Assembly (NCBI GenBank): GCA_018240325.1
Contig: JAFEFZ010000088.1
Location: forward strand, 1 to 32,261
DNA length: 32,261 bases
Origin: Pseudomonadota bacterium
GTDB taxonomy: Bacteria > Pseudomonadota > Gammaproteobacteria > Burkholderiales > Burkholderiaceae_C
Reading direction: 5' to 3'
This document shows, one piece after another, positions 1 through 7,633 of the stretch. The notes below the pieces were generated by a model. That model searched no databases, had not been told where the DNA came from, and was given only the letters and a program-made list of their open reading frames with translations. Each line of letters starts with the position of its first letter. The stretch's first letter is position 1. Made by a program: the position numbers and the translations under genes.

Positions 1-125
1 ACGACGGGGGCGCCCAGCGCCCCGCCCTTGAGGAAGCGGCGGCGGGAGCCGTCGGCACCGCGTGCAGCGCAGGCGCTGCCGGCCGGGTTGCCTTCGGGCG
101 GCAGCAGATCGGATTCTTCTCTCAT
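1..125 (-). CDS. Tat-exported protein, N-terminal part only (cut by window edge)
   Basis: Reading the minus strand from an ATG at 125 gives 41 open codons to the window edge with no stop. The peptide has a polar N-terminus rich in Gly, Pro and Ala, then SRRRFLKGG at residues 27-35, followed by small and hydrophobic residues. S-R-R-x-F-L-K is the full twin-arginine consensus, so the product is probably folded in the cytoplasm and exported, often with a cofactor. It starts 15 bp after the stop of the sugar transferase gene and is probably co-transcribed with it. The mature domain lies outside the window, so its function cannot be named. No strong ribosome binding site is visible. Confidence 0.5.
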   Translation of the reverse strand, partial: MREESDLLPPEGNPAGSACAARGADGSRRRFLKGGALGAPV

Positions 126-140
126 GGCGTCGGGTACCGG

Positions 141-1604
141 CTATTGACCTTCACGAAACACGATCACGCTGACGGTTTCCACCAGGATCAGCAGGTCCAG
201 CCACAGCGAGTTGTTCTTCACGTAGTACAGGTCGAACTGGTGCTTGCGCTTGGCGTCCTCGAGCGATTCGCCGTACTGGAAGCGCACCTGCGCCCACCCG
301 GTGATGCCGGGCTTCACAGTATGCCGGATCTCGTAGAACGGAATTTCCTGCTTGAGCTTCTCGACGAAGGCCGGGCGCTCGGGGCGCGGGCCGATCAGGC
401 TCATCTCGCCGACGAACACGCTCCACAGCTGCGGCAGCTCGTCGATGCGCGTCGAGCGGATGAAGGCGCCGACGCGAGTCACGCGCGGGTCGCCCTGGGT
501 CGCCCAGCGGGCCACGCCGTCGGATTCGGCGTCGGTGCGCATGCTGCGGAACTTGGTGCACAGGAAGCTGCGGCCGCCCAGGCCGACCCGCCGCTGCCGG
601 TACAGCACCGGCCCCGGGCTGTCGAGCTTGATCGCGATTGCCGTCAACACCATGATCGGCGCGGTCAGCAGCAGCAGCAGCAGCGACGTGGCGATGTCGA
701 AGGCGCGCTTCACGCTGCGCCGGCCCCAGCCCTGCACGAAACCGTGGCCATAGACGAGCCAGCTGCTCTTCAGGCTGGCGATCGGCACTTCGTGGCGCGT
801 CGCCTCGGTGTAGCCGGCCAGGTCGATCACCGGGATGCCGTTGATGCGGCAGGTGAGCAGTTCGTCCATCGGCACGCCGCCGCCGCGCTGCTCGCGCACC
901 GCGACGATGACTTCGCGCACGCCGTGCCGCGCAACCAGCTCGCTGATCGGCTGGCTGCGGCTGAACACGCGCAGCCCGCTGTCCTCGACCTTGGCCGCAT
1001 CGTCGGACGTGGTCGGATACAGGCCGACCACTTCACGACCGTGGCGGCGCGCAACCTGCAGGTCATGGGCGAGCGCCTGCGCTTCGGCGCCGGTGCCGAC
1101 GATCAGCACGCGCGGCAGCGTCGCCACGCGGCGCAGCGCAAACAGCCCGCCACGCACGAACACGATGCCGACCAGCAGGTACACCAGCGCCGCCGGCAGC
1201 AACTGCTCGACGTAGCCGCGGTCGGCGACGACACGCATGCCCAGGCCGGTGACGTAGGCGCCGACCACCAGCGAGATCGCCATCCGCCCGGCGGTGCCCA
1301 GCAGCGTCATCGGGGTCGGCCGGTACAGGCCGACCACCGCGTACATCAACGCCATGACCAGCGCGAACAACGTGGCGCCGGCCAGGATCAGCGGCAGTTC
1401 GCTGACCGCGCCGGGGATCGTGGCGTAGCGGGCCGACAGCGTCGAGGCGCCCAGCAGCAGCGCCGCGAAGCACAGGGACAGGTCGATCAGCATCCCCGGG
1501 ATCATCCCGGTGAACGCCGCGTAACGACTGCGCCGCATCGAAGTCAAGGCGTCATCCCACAGGTTGAAGGGGTTGGGGCAGAAAAAGCCGCGCCGGACAG
1601 GCAT
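141..1604 (-). CDS. Polyprenyl-phosphate sugar phosphotransferase (exopolysaccharide initiation)
   Basis: The protein is 487 aa if started at the ATG at 1604. A TTG at 1619 would add five residues, and an ATG at 1538 would give a shorter form. The N-terminal half has several hydrophobic segments and a nucleotide-binding-like fold starting at RVLIVGTGAEAQALA (about residue 165). The C-terminal half is a bacterial sugar transferase domain: a membrane segment, then DSPGPVLYRQRRVG, KFRSMRTDAE, TRIDELPQLWSVFVGEMS, GPRPERP and KPGITGWAQV. Such enzymes move a sugar 1-phosphate from a UDP-sugar to undecaprenyl phosphate in the inner membrane, the first step of exopolysaccharide assembly. The ARWAT, RPERP and final LLILVET patterns resemble the PEP-CTERM/EpsB-like branch (TIGR03013 type) more than WcaJ. 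That sub-assignment and the sugar are inferred. Confidence 0.88.
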   Translation of the reverse strand: MPVRRGFFCPNPFNLWDDALTSMRRSRYAAFTGMIPGMLIDLSLCFAALLLGASTLSARYATIPGAVSELPLILAGATLFALVMALMYAVVGLYRPTPMTLLGTAGRMAISLVVGAYVTGLGMRVVADRGYVEQLLPAALVYLLVGIVFVRGGLFALRRVATLPRVLIVGTGAEAQALAHDLQVARRHGREVVGLYPTTSDDAAKVEDSGLRVFSRSQPISELVARHGVREVIVAVREQRGGGVPMDELLTCRINGIPVIDLAGYTEATRHEVPIASLKSSWLVYGHGFVQGWGRRSVKRAFDIATSLLLLLLTAPIMVLTAIAIKLDSPGPVLYRQRRVGLGGRSFLCTKFRSMRTDAESDGVARWATQGDPRVTRVGAFIRSTRIDELPQLWSVFVGEMSLIGPRPERPAFVEKLKQEIPFYEIRHTVKPGITGWAQVRFQYGESLEDAKRKHQFDLYYVKNNSLWLDLLILVETVSVIVFREGQ

Positions 1605-1621
1605 CGTTGGGCTGCCCAACG
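1605..1621. repeat. Perfect 17-nt palindrome at the start of the sugar transferase gene
   Basis: CGTTGGGCTGCCCAACG has 8-nt arms around a single central base. It sits directly before the ATG at 1604 and covers the alternative TTG at 1619. It could be an operator for a dimeric regulator or a hairpin in the short leader that hides the start site. The sequence alone does not decide. Confidence 0.5.
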
Positions 1622-1630
1622 GTGGCGCCG

Positions 1631-1656
1631 ATTATGTTGAGGGGCCCTGGCCCCTT
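1631..1656 (-). promoter_or_regulatory. Possible promoter and dyad upstream of the sugar transferase gene
   Basis: On the minus strand CATAAT (1636-1631) matches the -10 consensus at five of six positions and would start transcription near 1624, about 20 nt before the ATG at 1604. The -35 region is poor (GTGAAG-like). A dyad AGGGGCC-CT-GGCCCCT-type (1640-1655) lies in the spacer and could bind a regulator. Confidence 0.3.
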
Positions 1657-2023
1657 CACTCCCTCGAACCGGGGGGCCGATCTCGGGATGCCGGCACTGA
1701 CCGGTCGTCACGTCCATCTCATGATGCGGAATCGCCACCTGCGCAGGCCGCCGCAGCGGGATCGACCCAGCCGGCAACCCTTGCCCAAGAATGCCGCGCG
1801 TGGGAGTCAAGTCTTTGATCCGGAAGGAATTTGTTGCGGAGCCTGTCGTCGCGCCCGGGACCTCGGCCAGGGTGCGAGCCGAGGCAGCCAGGCCGCATCA
1901 AGGCCGGCGCCGCGCGCCAACCACTCATCGGCATCTGGGTGTCACGATGGAGATGCCGGCGGGGTTTCGAGTCGATTAGTTCACGCGCCGGCATGAAAAG
2001 CTGAGAGGCACCTGCGCGCGCCG
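1657..2023. other. Intergenic stretch without recognisable gene
   Basis: About 370 bp lie between the leader of the sugar transferase gene and the stop of the LysE-type exporter gene. Short ORFs occur on both strands, but none has a ribosome binding site, a recognisable motif or the codon bias of its neighbours. The stretch around 1800-1860 is less GC-rich than its surroundings. I see no RNA gene or convincing terminator. Confidence 0.5.
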
Positions 2024-2641
2024 CTACGCCAACCCGCCCAGCGTCCACAGCGCGAAGGCCGCCAGCAGCAGCGCCGAGCCGCGGTTGACGACGCGCAGCG
2101 CATCGGCGTCCAGCCGCTTGCGCAGCCGCCCCACCCCCGCGCTGAGCAGCAGCCACCACAGCGCAGAGCCCGCGAGCACGCCGGCAACCATCGTCCAGGG
2201 CTCGCCGACGCCATCGCCGCCGCCGCGCGCACCGAGCGCACCGAAGACGGCGGCGAAGGACAGGATCGTCGCCGGGTTCGACAGCGTCAGGCCGAAGGTG
2301 CCGGCAAAGCTGCCCAGCGCGCCGCCGCCGCCCGCGCGCGCGGCTTGCAGCGCCGGGGCGGCATGCCAGATGCGCCAGGCCAGCCACAGCAGGAAGGCCG
2401 CGCCGCCCAGCATCAGCGGCACGCGCGCGCCGTCGAGCGCGCTGATCACCCCGGCGACGCCGAAGGCGCCGATCGCGCCGTACAGCGCATCGGCCATGGC
2501 TGCGCCCAGCCCGGTGGCCAGCCCGATGCCGCTGCCGTGCTGCAGCGTGCGCTGGATCACCAGCAGCCCGATCGGGCCCACCGGCGCGGCGATCGACAGC
2601 CCGATCAGCAGCGACTGCGCAAACAGCGCGCCGTCAGCCAC
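2024..2641 (-). CDS. LysE/RhtB-family amino acid exporter
   Basis: The 205-aa protein has about six hydrophobic segments and the family signature near the N-terminus: a membrane helix followed by PVGPIGLLVIQRTLQHG, then a GLGAAMADALYGAIGAFGV helix. The motif TLSNPATILSFAAVFGALG in the middle is also typical of LysE-type translocators. The family exports amino acids or small derivatives across the inner membrane by proton exchange. The substrate cannot be told here. The start is a GTG at 2641 that overlaps the last 8 bp of aroQ, so translation is probably coupled to it. The length is normal. Confidence 0.88.
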   Translation of the reverse strand: MADGALFAQSLLIGLSIAAPVGPIGLLVIQRTLQHGSGIGLATGLGAAMADALYGAIGAFGVAGVISALDGARVPLMLGGAAFLLWLAWRIWHAAPALQAARAGGGGALGSFAGTFGLTLSNPATILSFAAVFGALGARGGGDGVGEPWTMVAGVLAGSALWWLLLSAGVGRLRKRLDADALRVVNRGSALLLAAFALWTLGGLA

Positions 2642-3101
2642 CGTCCGCGCCGGCAGCAGCGCGCCGCGCCAGCCCCTGGATCGCCAGCGCGTAGCCGTCG
2701 ATGCCGAAGCCCACCACGATGCCGGCGGCAGCCGGCGACAGGTACGAGTGGTGGCGGAAGGGCTCGCGCGCGTGCACGTTGCTGATGTGCACCTCGACCA
2801 TCGGCACGCCCGCGCCCTTGACCGCGTCGTGCAGCGCCAGGCTGGTGTGGGTGTAGGCGCCGGCGTTGAGCACCAGGCCCAGCAGCCGGCCGCTGCGGTG
2901 CGCGGTGCCGGCTTCGTGGATCCAGTCGATCAGCACGCCTTCGTGGTTGCTCTGGCGGAAGTCGATGCCCACGCCCAGCGCCTGCCCGGCGGCTTCGCAC
3001 AGCGCGCGCACGTCGTCGAGCGTGGCCGATCCGTAGACGGCCGGCTCGCGCACACCCAGCAGGTTCAGGTTCGGGCCGTTGAGGACGAGGATCGTGGTCA
3101 T
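2634..3101 (-). CDS. aroQ: 3-dehydroquinate dehydratase, type II
   Basis: This 155-aa enzyme removes water from 3-dehydroquinate to form 3-dehydroshikimate in the shikimate pathway, in the cytoplasm. Family motifs appear in order: ILVLNGPNLNLLGVREPAVYG at the N-terminus with the active-site Tyr of the flexible loop, QSNHEGVLIDWIHEA, LNAGAYTHTSLALHDA with the substrate-binding Asn, and PMVEVHISNVHAREPFRHHS with the catalytic His. The ATG at 3101 is chosen because type II enzymes begin just before the ILVLNGPN strand. The reading frame continues upstream to 3290 without homology. In many betaproteobacteria aroQ is followed by accB/accC; here it is followed by an exporter gene overlapping it by 8 bp. 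Confidence 0.95.
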   Translation of the reverse strand: MTTILVLNGPNLNLLGVREPAVYGSATLDDVRALCEAAGQALGVGIDFRQSNHEGVLIDWIHEAGTAHRSGRLLGLVLNAGAYTHTSLALHDAVKGAGVPMVEVHISNVHAREPFRHHSYLSPAAAGIVVGFGIDGYALAIQGLARRAAAGADGG

Positions 3102-3314
3102 CGTGCGTGCGCGCAGCCGGGGTGGCGCGAGTATCGCCGCTGGTGCGCTGCCCCGCAGCAGCGGCCGCACGCCGCGCCCGTGCTGCCCCGAGGCTGTCAG
3201 CCCGTGTTGGTTTCGTGTCATGAGCCGGTCAGCCCGGCGCCTGAACATCCGCGCCGTGCGGCAGGCCGCGGCCGCCGCAGTGTCCATCACCAGCGCATCA
3301 CCACAGGAGACGCC
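3102..3314. promoter_or_regulatory. Divergent regulatory region between aroQ and the acetate uptake genes
   Basis: This 213-bp gap separates two gene groups read in opposite directions and must hold promoters for both. I see no clear sigma-70 or sigma-54 promoter. The only decisive signal is AGGAGA at 3305-3310, the ribosome binding site of the DUF485 gene. Confidence 0.4.
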
Positions 3315-3623
3315 ATGGAAAACGATCTGGCCCAGCGGATTGCCAGCAATCCGAAATACCAGGAGCTGAAAGCCAAGCGCTCCAGCTTCGGATGGAAACT
3401 GACGATCGCGATGCTCGTCGTGTACTACGGCTTCATCCTGCTGATCGCCTTCGACAAGGAGCTGCTCGCCACGCGCATGGGCAGCGGCGTGATGACCTGG
3501 GGCATGCCGATCGGCCTGGCGGTGATCGTGTTCACGATCGTGATCACCGCCATCTACGTGCGCCGCGCCAACAGCGAGTTCGACCAGCTGGCCGACCAGA
3601 TCAACAAGGCGGTGCTCAAGTGA
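3315..3623 (+). CDS. DUF485 small membrane protein (YjcH type)
   Basis: The 102-aa protein has a soluble start ([22 protein letters not shown]) with the N-P-x-Y-xx-L-xxx-R pattern of DUF485, then two membrane helices (about residues 28-47 and 58-80) and a basic C-terminal tail. DUF485 genes almost always sit just before an acetate/solute:sodium symporter gene, as yjcH before actP in Escherichia coli, and are thought to help that transporter. Here the symporter gene starts 26 bp downstream. ATG 3315 follows a strong ribosome binding site, AGGAGA, four bases away. Confidence 0.9.
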   Translation: MENDLAQRIASNPKYQELKAKRSSFGWKLTIAMLVVYYGFILLIAFDKELLATRMGSGVMTWGMPIGLAVIVFTIVITAIYVRRANSEFDQLADQINKAVLK

Positions 3624-3649
3624 GCCGGCACCCCGACACGGAGACTTCC

Positions 3650-5365
3650 ATGAAGAAGCTGATCAAGCCGGCCCTCGCGCTGGCCGCGCTGCTGGGCGCC
3701 GGTGCGGCGTTGGCCGCCGGCGGCGACCTCGGCCAGGCCGAGAAGCAGGCCACCAACTGGACCGCGATCGCGATGTTCGCGATCTTCGTGGTCTTCACGC
3801 TGTTCATCACCAAGTGGGCCGCGGCCAAGACCAAGAGCGCGGCCGACTTCTACACCGCCGGCGGCGGCATCACCGGCTTCCAGAACGGCCTGGCGATCGC
3901 CGGCGACTACATGTCGGCGGCCTCGTTCCTGGGCATCTCGGCGGCGGTCATGGCCTCGGGCTTCGACGGGCTGATCTACTCGATCGGCTTCCTGGTCGGC
4001 TGGCCGGTGGTCACCTTCTTGCTGGCGGAGCGGCTGCGCAACCTCGGCAAGTTCACCTTCGCCGACGTGGCCGCGTTCCGCTTCGCGCAGACGCCGGTGC
4101 GCATCTTCGCCGCCAGCGGCACGCTGGTGGTGGTGGCCTTCTACCTGATCGCGCAGATGGTCGGCGCCGGCCAGCTGATCAAGCTGCTGTTCGGCCTGGA
4201 CTACATGTACGCGGTGATCATCGTCGGCGTGTTGATGATCATCTACGTGCTCTTCGGCGGCATGACGGCCACCACCTGGGTGCAGATCATCAAGGCGATC
4301 ATGCTGCTCGGCGGCGCCTCCTTCATGGCCTTCATGGTGATGGCGCAGTTCGGCTTCAGCCCCGAGGCGCTGTTCGCCAAGTCGGTCGAGATCAAGAGCA
4401 TGCTCGCCGAGCAGGGCGGCAAGACGCCCGAGGAGGCAGCCAAGATCGGCTTCTCGATCATGGGCCCGGGCGGCTTCGTGAAGGACCCGATCAGCGCGAT
4501 CAGCTTCGGCATGGCGCTGATGTTCGGCACCGCCGGGCTGCCGCACATCCTGATGCGCTTCTTCACCGTGCCCAACGCCCGCGAAGCGCGCAAGTCGGTG
4601 CTGTGGGCCACCACCTGGATCGGCTACTTCTACATCCTGACCTTCATCATCGGCTTCGGCGCGATCGTGTTCGTGCTCACCAACCCGCAGTTCCTCGACG
4701 CCAAGGGCGGCCTGATCGGCGGCAGCAACATGGCGGCGGTGCACCTGGCCAACGCGGTGGGCGGCAACGTCTTCCTCGGCTTCATCTCGGCGGTGGCCTT
4801 CGCGACCATCCTCGCGGTGGTGGCGGGCCTGACGGTGTCGGGCGCGTCGGCGGTGTCGCACGACCTGTACAGCACGGTGATCAAGGGCGGCAAGGCCGAC
4901 AGCAAGAGCGAACTGGCGGTCACGCGCATCACCACGGTGTGCCTGGGCATCATCGCGGTCATCCTGGGCATCGCCTTCGAGAAGCAGAACATCGCCTTCA
5001 TGGTCAGCCTGGCCTTCGCGATCGCCGCGTCGGCCAACTTCCCGGTGCTGCTGATGAGCGTGCTGTGGAAGGGCTGCACCACGCGCGGCGCGGTCATCGG
5101 CGGCTTCCTCGGGCTGATCAGCTCGGTGGTGCTGACGGTGGTGTCGCCGGCGGTCTGGGAAGCCACGCTCGGCAACCCCAAGGGATCGGCCTGGTTCCCG
5201 TACACCTCGCCGGCCCTGTTCTCGATGACCATCGGCTTCGTCGGCATCTGGCTGTTCTCGATCCTGGACGGCAGCAAGCGCGCCGCGCAGGACAAGGCCG
5301 GGTTCCTGGCGCAGCAGGTGCGCAGCGAGACCGGCATCGGCGCGGCCGGCGCGTCGGGCCACTGA
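3650..5365 (+). CDS. actP: Cation/acetate symporter ActP
   Basis: The 571-aa inner-membrane protein belongs to the sodium:solute symporter family. It starts with a cleavable-looking signal ([23 protein letters not shown]), as E. coli ActP does, followed by about 13 hydrophobic helices. Matching segments include [51 protein letters not shown] and [25 protein letters not shown]. ActP brings acetate and other short carboxylates into the cell with a cation. Its length is close to the 549 aa of E. coli ActP. ATG 3650 has GGAGA five bases upstream, and the gene forms an operon with the DUF485 gene. Confidence 0.93.
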   Translation: MKKLIKPALALAALLGAGAALAAGGDLGQAEKQATNWTAIAMFAIFVVFTLFITKWAAAKTKSAADFYTAGGGITGFQNGLAIAGDYMSAASFLGISAAVMASGFDGLIYSIGFLVGWPVVTFLLAERLRNLGKFTFADVAAFRFAQTPVRIFAASGTLVVVAFYLIAQMVGAGQLIKLLFGLDYMYAVIIVGVLMIIYVLFGGMTATTWVQIIKAIMLLGGASFMAFMVMAQFGFSPEALFAKSVEIKSMLAEQGGKTPEEAAKIGFSIMGPGGFVKDPISAISFGMALMFGTAGLPHILMRFFTVPNAREARKSVLWATTWIGYFYILTFIIGFGAIVFVLTNPQFLDAKGGLIGGSNMAAVHLANAVGGNVFLGFISAVAFATILAVVAGLTVSGASAVSHDLYSTVIKGGKADSKSELAVTRITTVCLGIIAVILGIAFEKQNIAFMVSLAFAIAASANFPVLLMSVLWKGCTTRGAVIGGFLGLISSVVLTVVSPAVWEATLGNPKGSAWFPYTSPALFSMTIGFVGIWLFSILDGSKRAAQDKAGFLAQQVRSETGIGAAGASGH

Positions 5366-5375
5366 GCGGCGACGT

Positions 5376-5399
5376 GCCCGGCGCCCACCGGCGCCGGGC
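5376..5399 (+). terminator. Strong GC hairpin after actP
   Basis: A perfect 10-bp stem (5376-5385 with 5390-5399) closes on a 4-base loop, CACC, 11 bp after the actP stop. No T-run follows, so it may end transcription weakly, or protect the 3' end of the actP message, rather than be a full intrinsic terminator. Confidence 0.5.
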
Positions 5400-5498
5400 G
5401 CACGCGATCCAACCGTGGCACTCCCGTTCACCCGGGCGGCCACGCCCGCAGGGACTGCGCGGCCGACGAGGCCCGCGGTCCCTTCTGCGTTGCGGCCC

Positions 5499-7331
5499 AT
5501 GAGCGAGACCTTCGACTTCACCGTTGCGCCCTTCGACAGCCTGAATGCGGCGCAGCAGGCGCTGGTGCAGGCCACGGCCGACCGCCGCAGCTTCGAGCCC
5601 GGCGATCCGCTGCTGACGCCGGAGATGGAGCCGACCCATGCCTACCTGATCGCATCGGGGCAGGTGCGGCGCGAGGCGGCGACGCTGCCCGAGGCGACCT
5701 TCGGCCCGGGCGAGTTGCTCGGCGCGCGCGCGGTGCTCGCCCAGCGCGCGAGCAGCGTGTCGGTGGCGCAGGGCGCGGTCTCGGCCTGGCGCATCCCGCG
5801 CGCGACGCTGCAGTCGCTGGTGTCGGCCAACCCGGCGTTCTGCGCCGCGCTGTTCAGCGACATCGCGCGCCGGCTGTCGCGCCAGGAGGCACGCGCCGGC
5901 CAGCGCGAATTCCTGTCGCTGATCATGGCGCGGGTGCGCGACGCCTACGTGCGCAAGCCCTTCTATCTCGACGGCGCGGTCGACCTGGTGGCCGCCTGCG
6001 CGGCCATGGCCGAGGCCGGCCAGAGCAACGCGCTGGTGCGCGACGGCGGGCGCCTCGGCATGTTCACCACCACCGACCTGCGCGACGCGCTGCTCGTGCG
6101 TGATGCCGCCGGCCGCCCGCGCTTGCCGCAGCAGGTGGCGGTGCGCGAGGTCGCGCACTTCGAGCTGATCAGCGTGGCCGCCGACGCCGAGCTGTTCGAG
6201 GCGCTGCTGCTGATGCTGCGCCACCGCGTGCACCGCGTGCTGGTGCGCGAGGGCGACGCGGTGGCCGGCATCCTGAGCCAGCTCGACCTGATGAGCTTCG
6301 TGTCGAACCACTCGCACCTGATCGCGCTGCAGGCCGAGCAGGCCGCGAGCCTGGCCGAGCTCAAGGCCGCGGCGCTGCAGCTCGACAGCCTGGTGGCGCT
6401 GCTGCACAGCGGCGGCGTGAAGATCGAGCTGATCAGCCGCATGGTGCGCGTGCTGAACGCGCAGGTGCTCGCCCGCGCCTGGTCCTTCGTCGCGCCGCCC
6501 GAGCTGGCCGCCAACAGCTGCCTGCTGGTGATGGGCAGCGAAGGCCGCGGCGAGCAGATCCTCAAGACCGACCAGGACAACGCGCTGCTGCTGCGCGACG
6601 GCTTCGAGTGCGCCGACCTGCCGCGCATCGCCGAGGCCTTCAACCGCGCGCTGATCGATTTCGGCTGGCCGCGCTGCCCCGGCGACATCATGCTGACCAA
6701 CCCGATGTGGCGCGCGCCGCTGACGGCCTTCCGCGAGCGCATCCGCGGCTGGATCTACGGCAGCGAGGCCGACGGGCCGATGCACCTGGCGATCTTCATG
6801 GACGCGGCCGCGGTCGCGGGCGACGCATCGCTGCTCGAGCAGGCGCGGCGCTACGCCTTCGAGATCCTGCCCGGCAACGACGCCTTCCTCGCGCGCTTCG
6901 CGGCCGCGGCCGACCAGTTCGACGAGCCCTCGGTCGGCTGGTGGGCGCGGCTGACCGCGCCGCGCGCGCGCGACGAGGCGCCCTTCGACCTGAAGAAGCT
7001 CGGCACCTTCCCGATCGTGCACGGGGTGCGCGCGCTCGCGCTGGCCGCGCAGCTGCCGCAGCTGTCGACGGTGGAGCGGCTGCACGCGCTGGTCGAGCGC
7101 GGCCGCATCGACGCCGCCCTGGCGCGCGACCTGGCCGAGACGCTGCACGTGGTGATGGGCCTGAAGCTCAAGAACAACCTGGCGCAGCGCCAGGCCGGCC
7201 GCCCGGTGGACAACCTGGTGCGCATGGCCGACCTGAGCACCCTCGAGCGCGACCGGCTGCAGGACGCGCTGGGCATCATCAAGCGCTTCCGCCAGGTGCT
7301 GCAGCAGCGCTTCAAGCTCGGCGCGCTGTAG
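5499..7331 (+). CDS. cNMP-binding / CBS pair / DUF294 nucleotidyltransferase-like protein
   Basis: The 610-aa soluble protein starts at ATG 5499. A GTG at 5415 in the same frame would add 28 residues without recognisable content. Domains in order: a cyclic-nucleotide-binding-like beta-roll (about residues 15-125), a CBS pair (about 155-285, with GRLGMFTTTDLRDALL and VAGILSQLDLMSFV), then DUF294. The last has GSEGRGEQ (346-353) and TDQDNALL (357-364), i.e. the G-S...D-x-D core of GlnD-type nucleotidyltransferases, and a helical C-terminal DUF294 extension. The family is common next to acetate-type symporters and DnaQ-like exonucleases, and its substrate is not settled. Here it follows actP by 133 bp. 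It probably senses a nucleotide and modifies a target; that role is inferred. Confidence 0.85.
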   Translation: MSETFDFTVAPFDSLNAAQQALVQATADRRSFEPGDPLLTPEMEPTHAYLIASGQVRREAATLPEATFGPGELLGARAVLAQRASSVSVAQGAVSAWRIPRATLQSLVSANPAFCAALFSDIARRLSRQEARAGQREFLSLIMARVRDAYVRKPFYLDGAVDLVAACAAMAEAGQSNALVRDGGRLGMFTTTDLRDALLVRDAAGRPRLPQQVAVREVAHFELISVAADAELFEALLLMLRHRVHRVLVREGDAVAGILSQLDLMSFVSNHSHLIALQAEQAASLAELKAAALQLDSLVALLHSGGVKIELISRMVRVLNAQVLARAWSFVAPPELAANSCLLVMGSEGRGEQILKTDQDNALLLRDGFECADLPRIAEAFNRALIDFGWPRCPGDIMLTNPMWRAPLTAFRERIRGWIYGSEADGPMHLAIFMDAAAVAGDASLLEQARRYAFEILPGNDAFLARFAAAADQFDEPSVGWWARLTAPRARDEAPFDLKKLGTFPIVHGVRALALAAQLPQLSTVERLHALVERGRIDAALARDLAETLHVVMGLKLKNNLAQRQAGRPVDNLVRMADLSTLERDRLQDALGIIKRFRQVLQQRFKLGAL

Positions 7332-7397
7332 CCGCGCGCGACACCACCCCGCGTCAGACCGGGGTCAGTCCTCGGGCCAGAATGCCGGCTGCACGGA

Positions 7398-7413
7398 CCC
7401 GGCCCGAGCCGGG
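7398..7413 (+). repeat. Small hairpin before the membrane peptide gene
   Basis: CCCGGC (7398-7403) and GCCGGG (7408-7413) form a 6-bp stem with loop CCGA, about 12 bp before the GGGAGA ribosome binding site. A second inverted repeat, ACCCCG/CGGGGT at 7346-7365, follows the DUF294 gene. Neither has a T-run. They may mark the transcript boundary between the DUF294 gene and the signalling operon. Confidence 0.3.
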
Positions 7414-7437
7414 CCGCAAGAACGGGAGACAAGCGCG

Positions 7438-7629
7438 ATGCTCGAAGGCCTGGGCGCGCAGCGGCTGCTGGCGCTGTTCTTTGCCGGACTCAGCCTGTTC
7501 AACTTCCCGCTGCTGGCGCTGTGGGACCGCGACGCGCTGGTCTTCGGCGTGCCGCTGTTCCCGGCGGCGCTGTTCGCGCTGTGGGCGCTGCTGATCGCGC
7601 TGCTGGCGCTGATCCTCGAACGCGGCTGA
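7438..7629 (+). CDS. Small two-helix membrane protein (DUF3311-like)
   Basis: This 63-aa protein consists of two hydrophobic helices (about residues 8-29 and 37-60) around a short loop, WDRDALVFGVP. The pattern of a first helix ending FNFPLLALWD, a loop ending FGVPLFP and a second helix rich in W/L is like DUF3311, small proteins encoded beside sodium:solute symporters. I assign it by pattern only. ATG 7438 has GGGAGA at 7426-7431. The next gene, a kinase with a symporter domain, starts 4 bp after its stop, so the two are surely co-translated. The context suggests it is a small subunit of the kinase's transporter-like sensor. Confidence 0.75.
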   Translation: MLEGLGAQRLLALFFAGLSLFNFPLLALWDRDALVFGVPLFPAALFALWALLIALLALILERG

Positions 7630-7633
7630 ACCC

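Noticed and set aside
1790-1830. Possible promoter with TTGACT on the minus strand
   Set aside because: No acceptable -10 box lies 16-18 bp downstream, and the site is about 200 bp from the gene start.
2085-3314. Upstream extension of the DUF485 frame
   Set aside because: The frame is open only because of GC bias. The ribosome binding site and the DUF485 motif fix the start at 3315, and aroQ and the exporter lie on the other strand.
3554-5575. 673-codon open frame on the minus strand opposite actP
   Set aside because: The composition is low-complexity Arg/His/Glu/Ala and actP on the other strand has full family motifs and a ribosome binding site.
5118-7148. 676-codon open frame on the minus strand opposite the DUF294 gene
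   Set aside because: Antisense shadow; no motif and a repetitive His/Arg/Gln-rich peptide.
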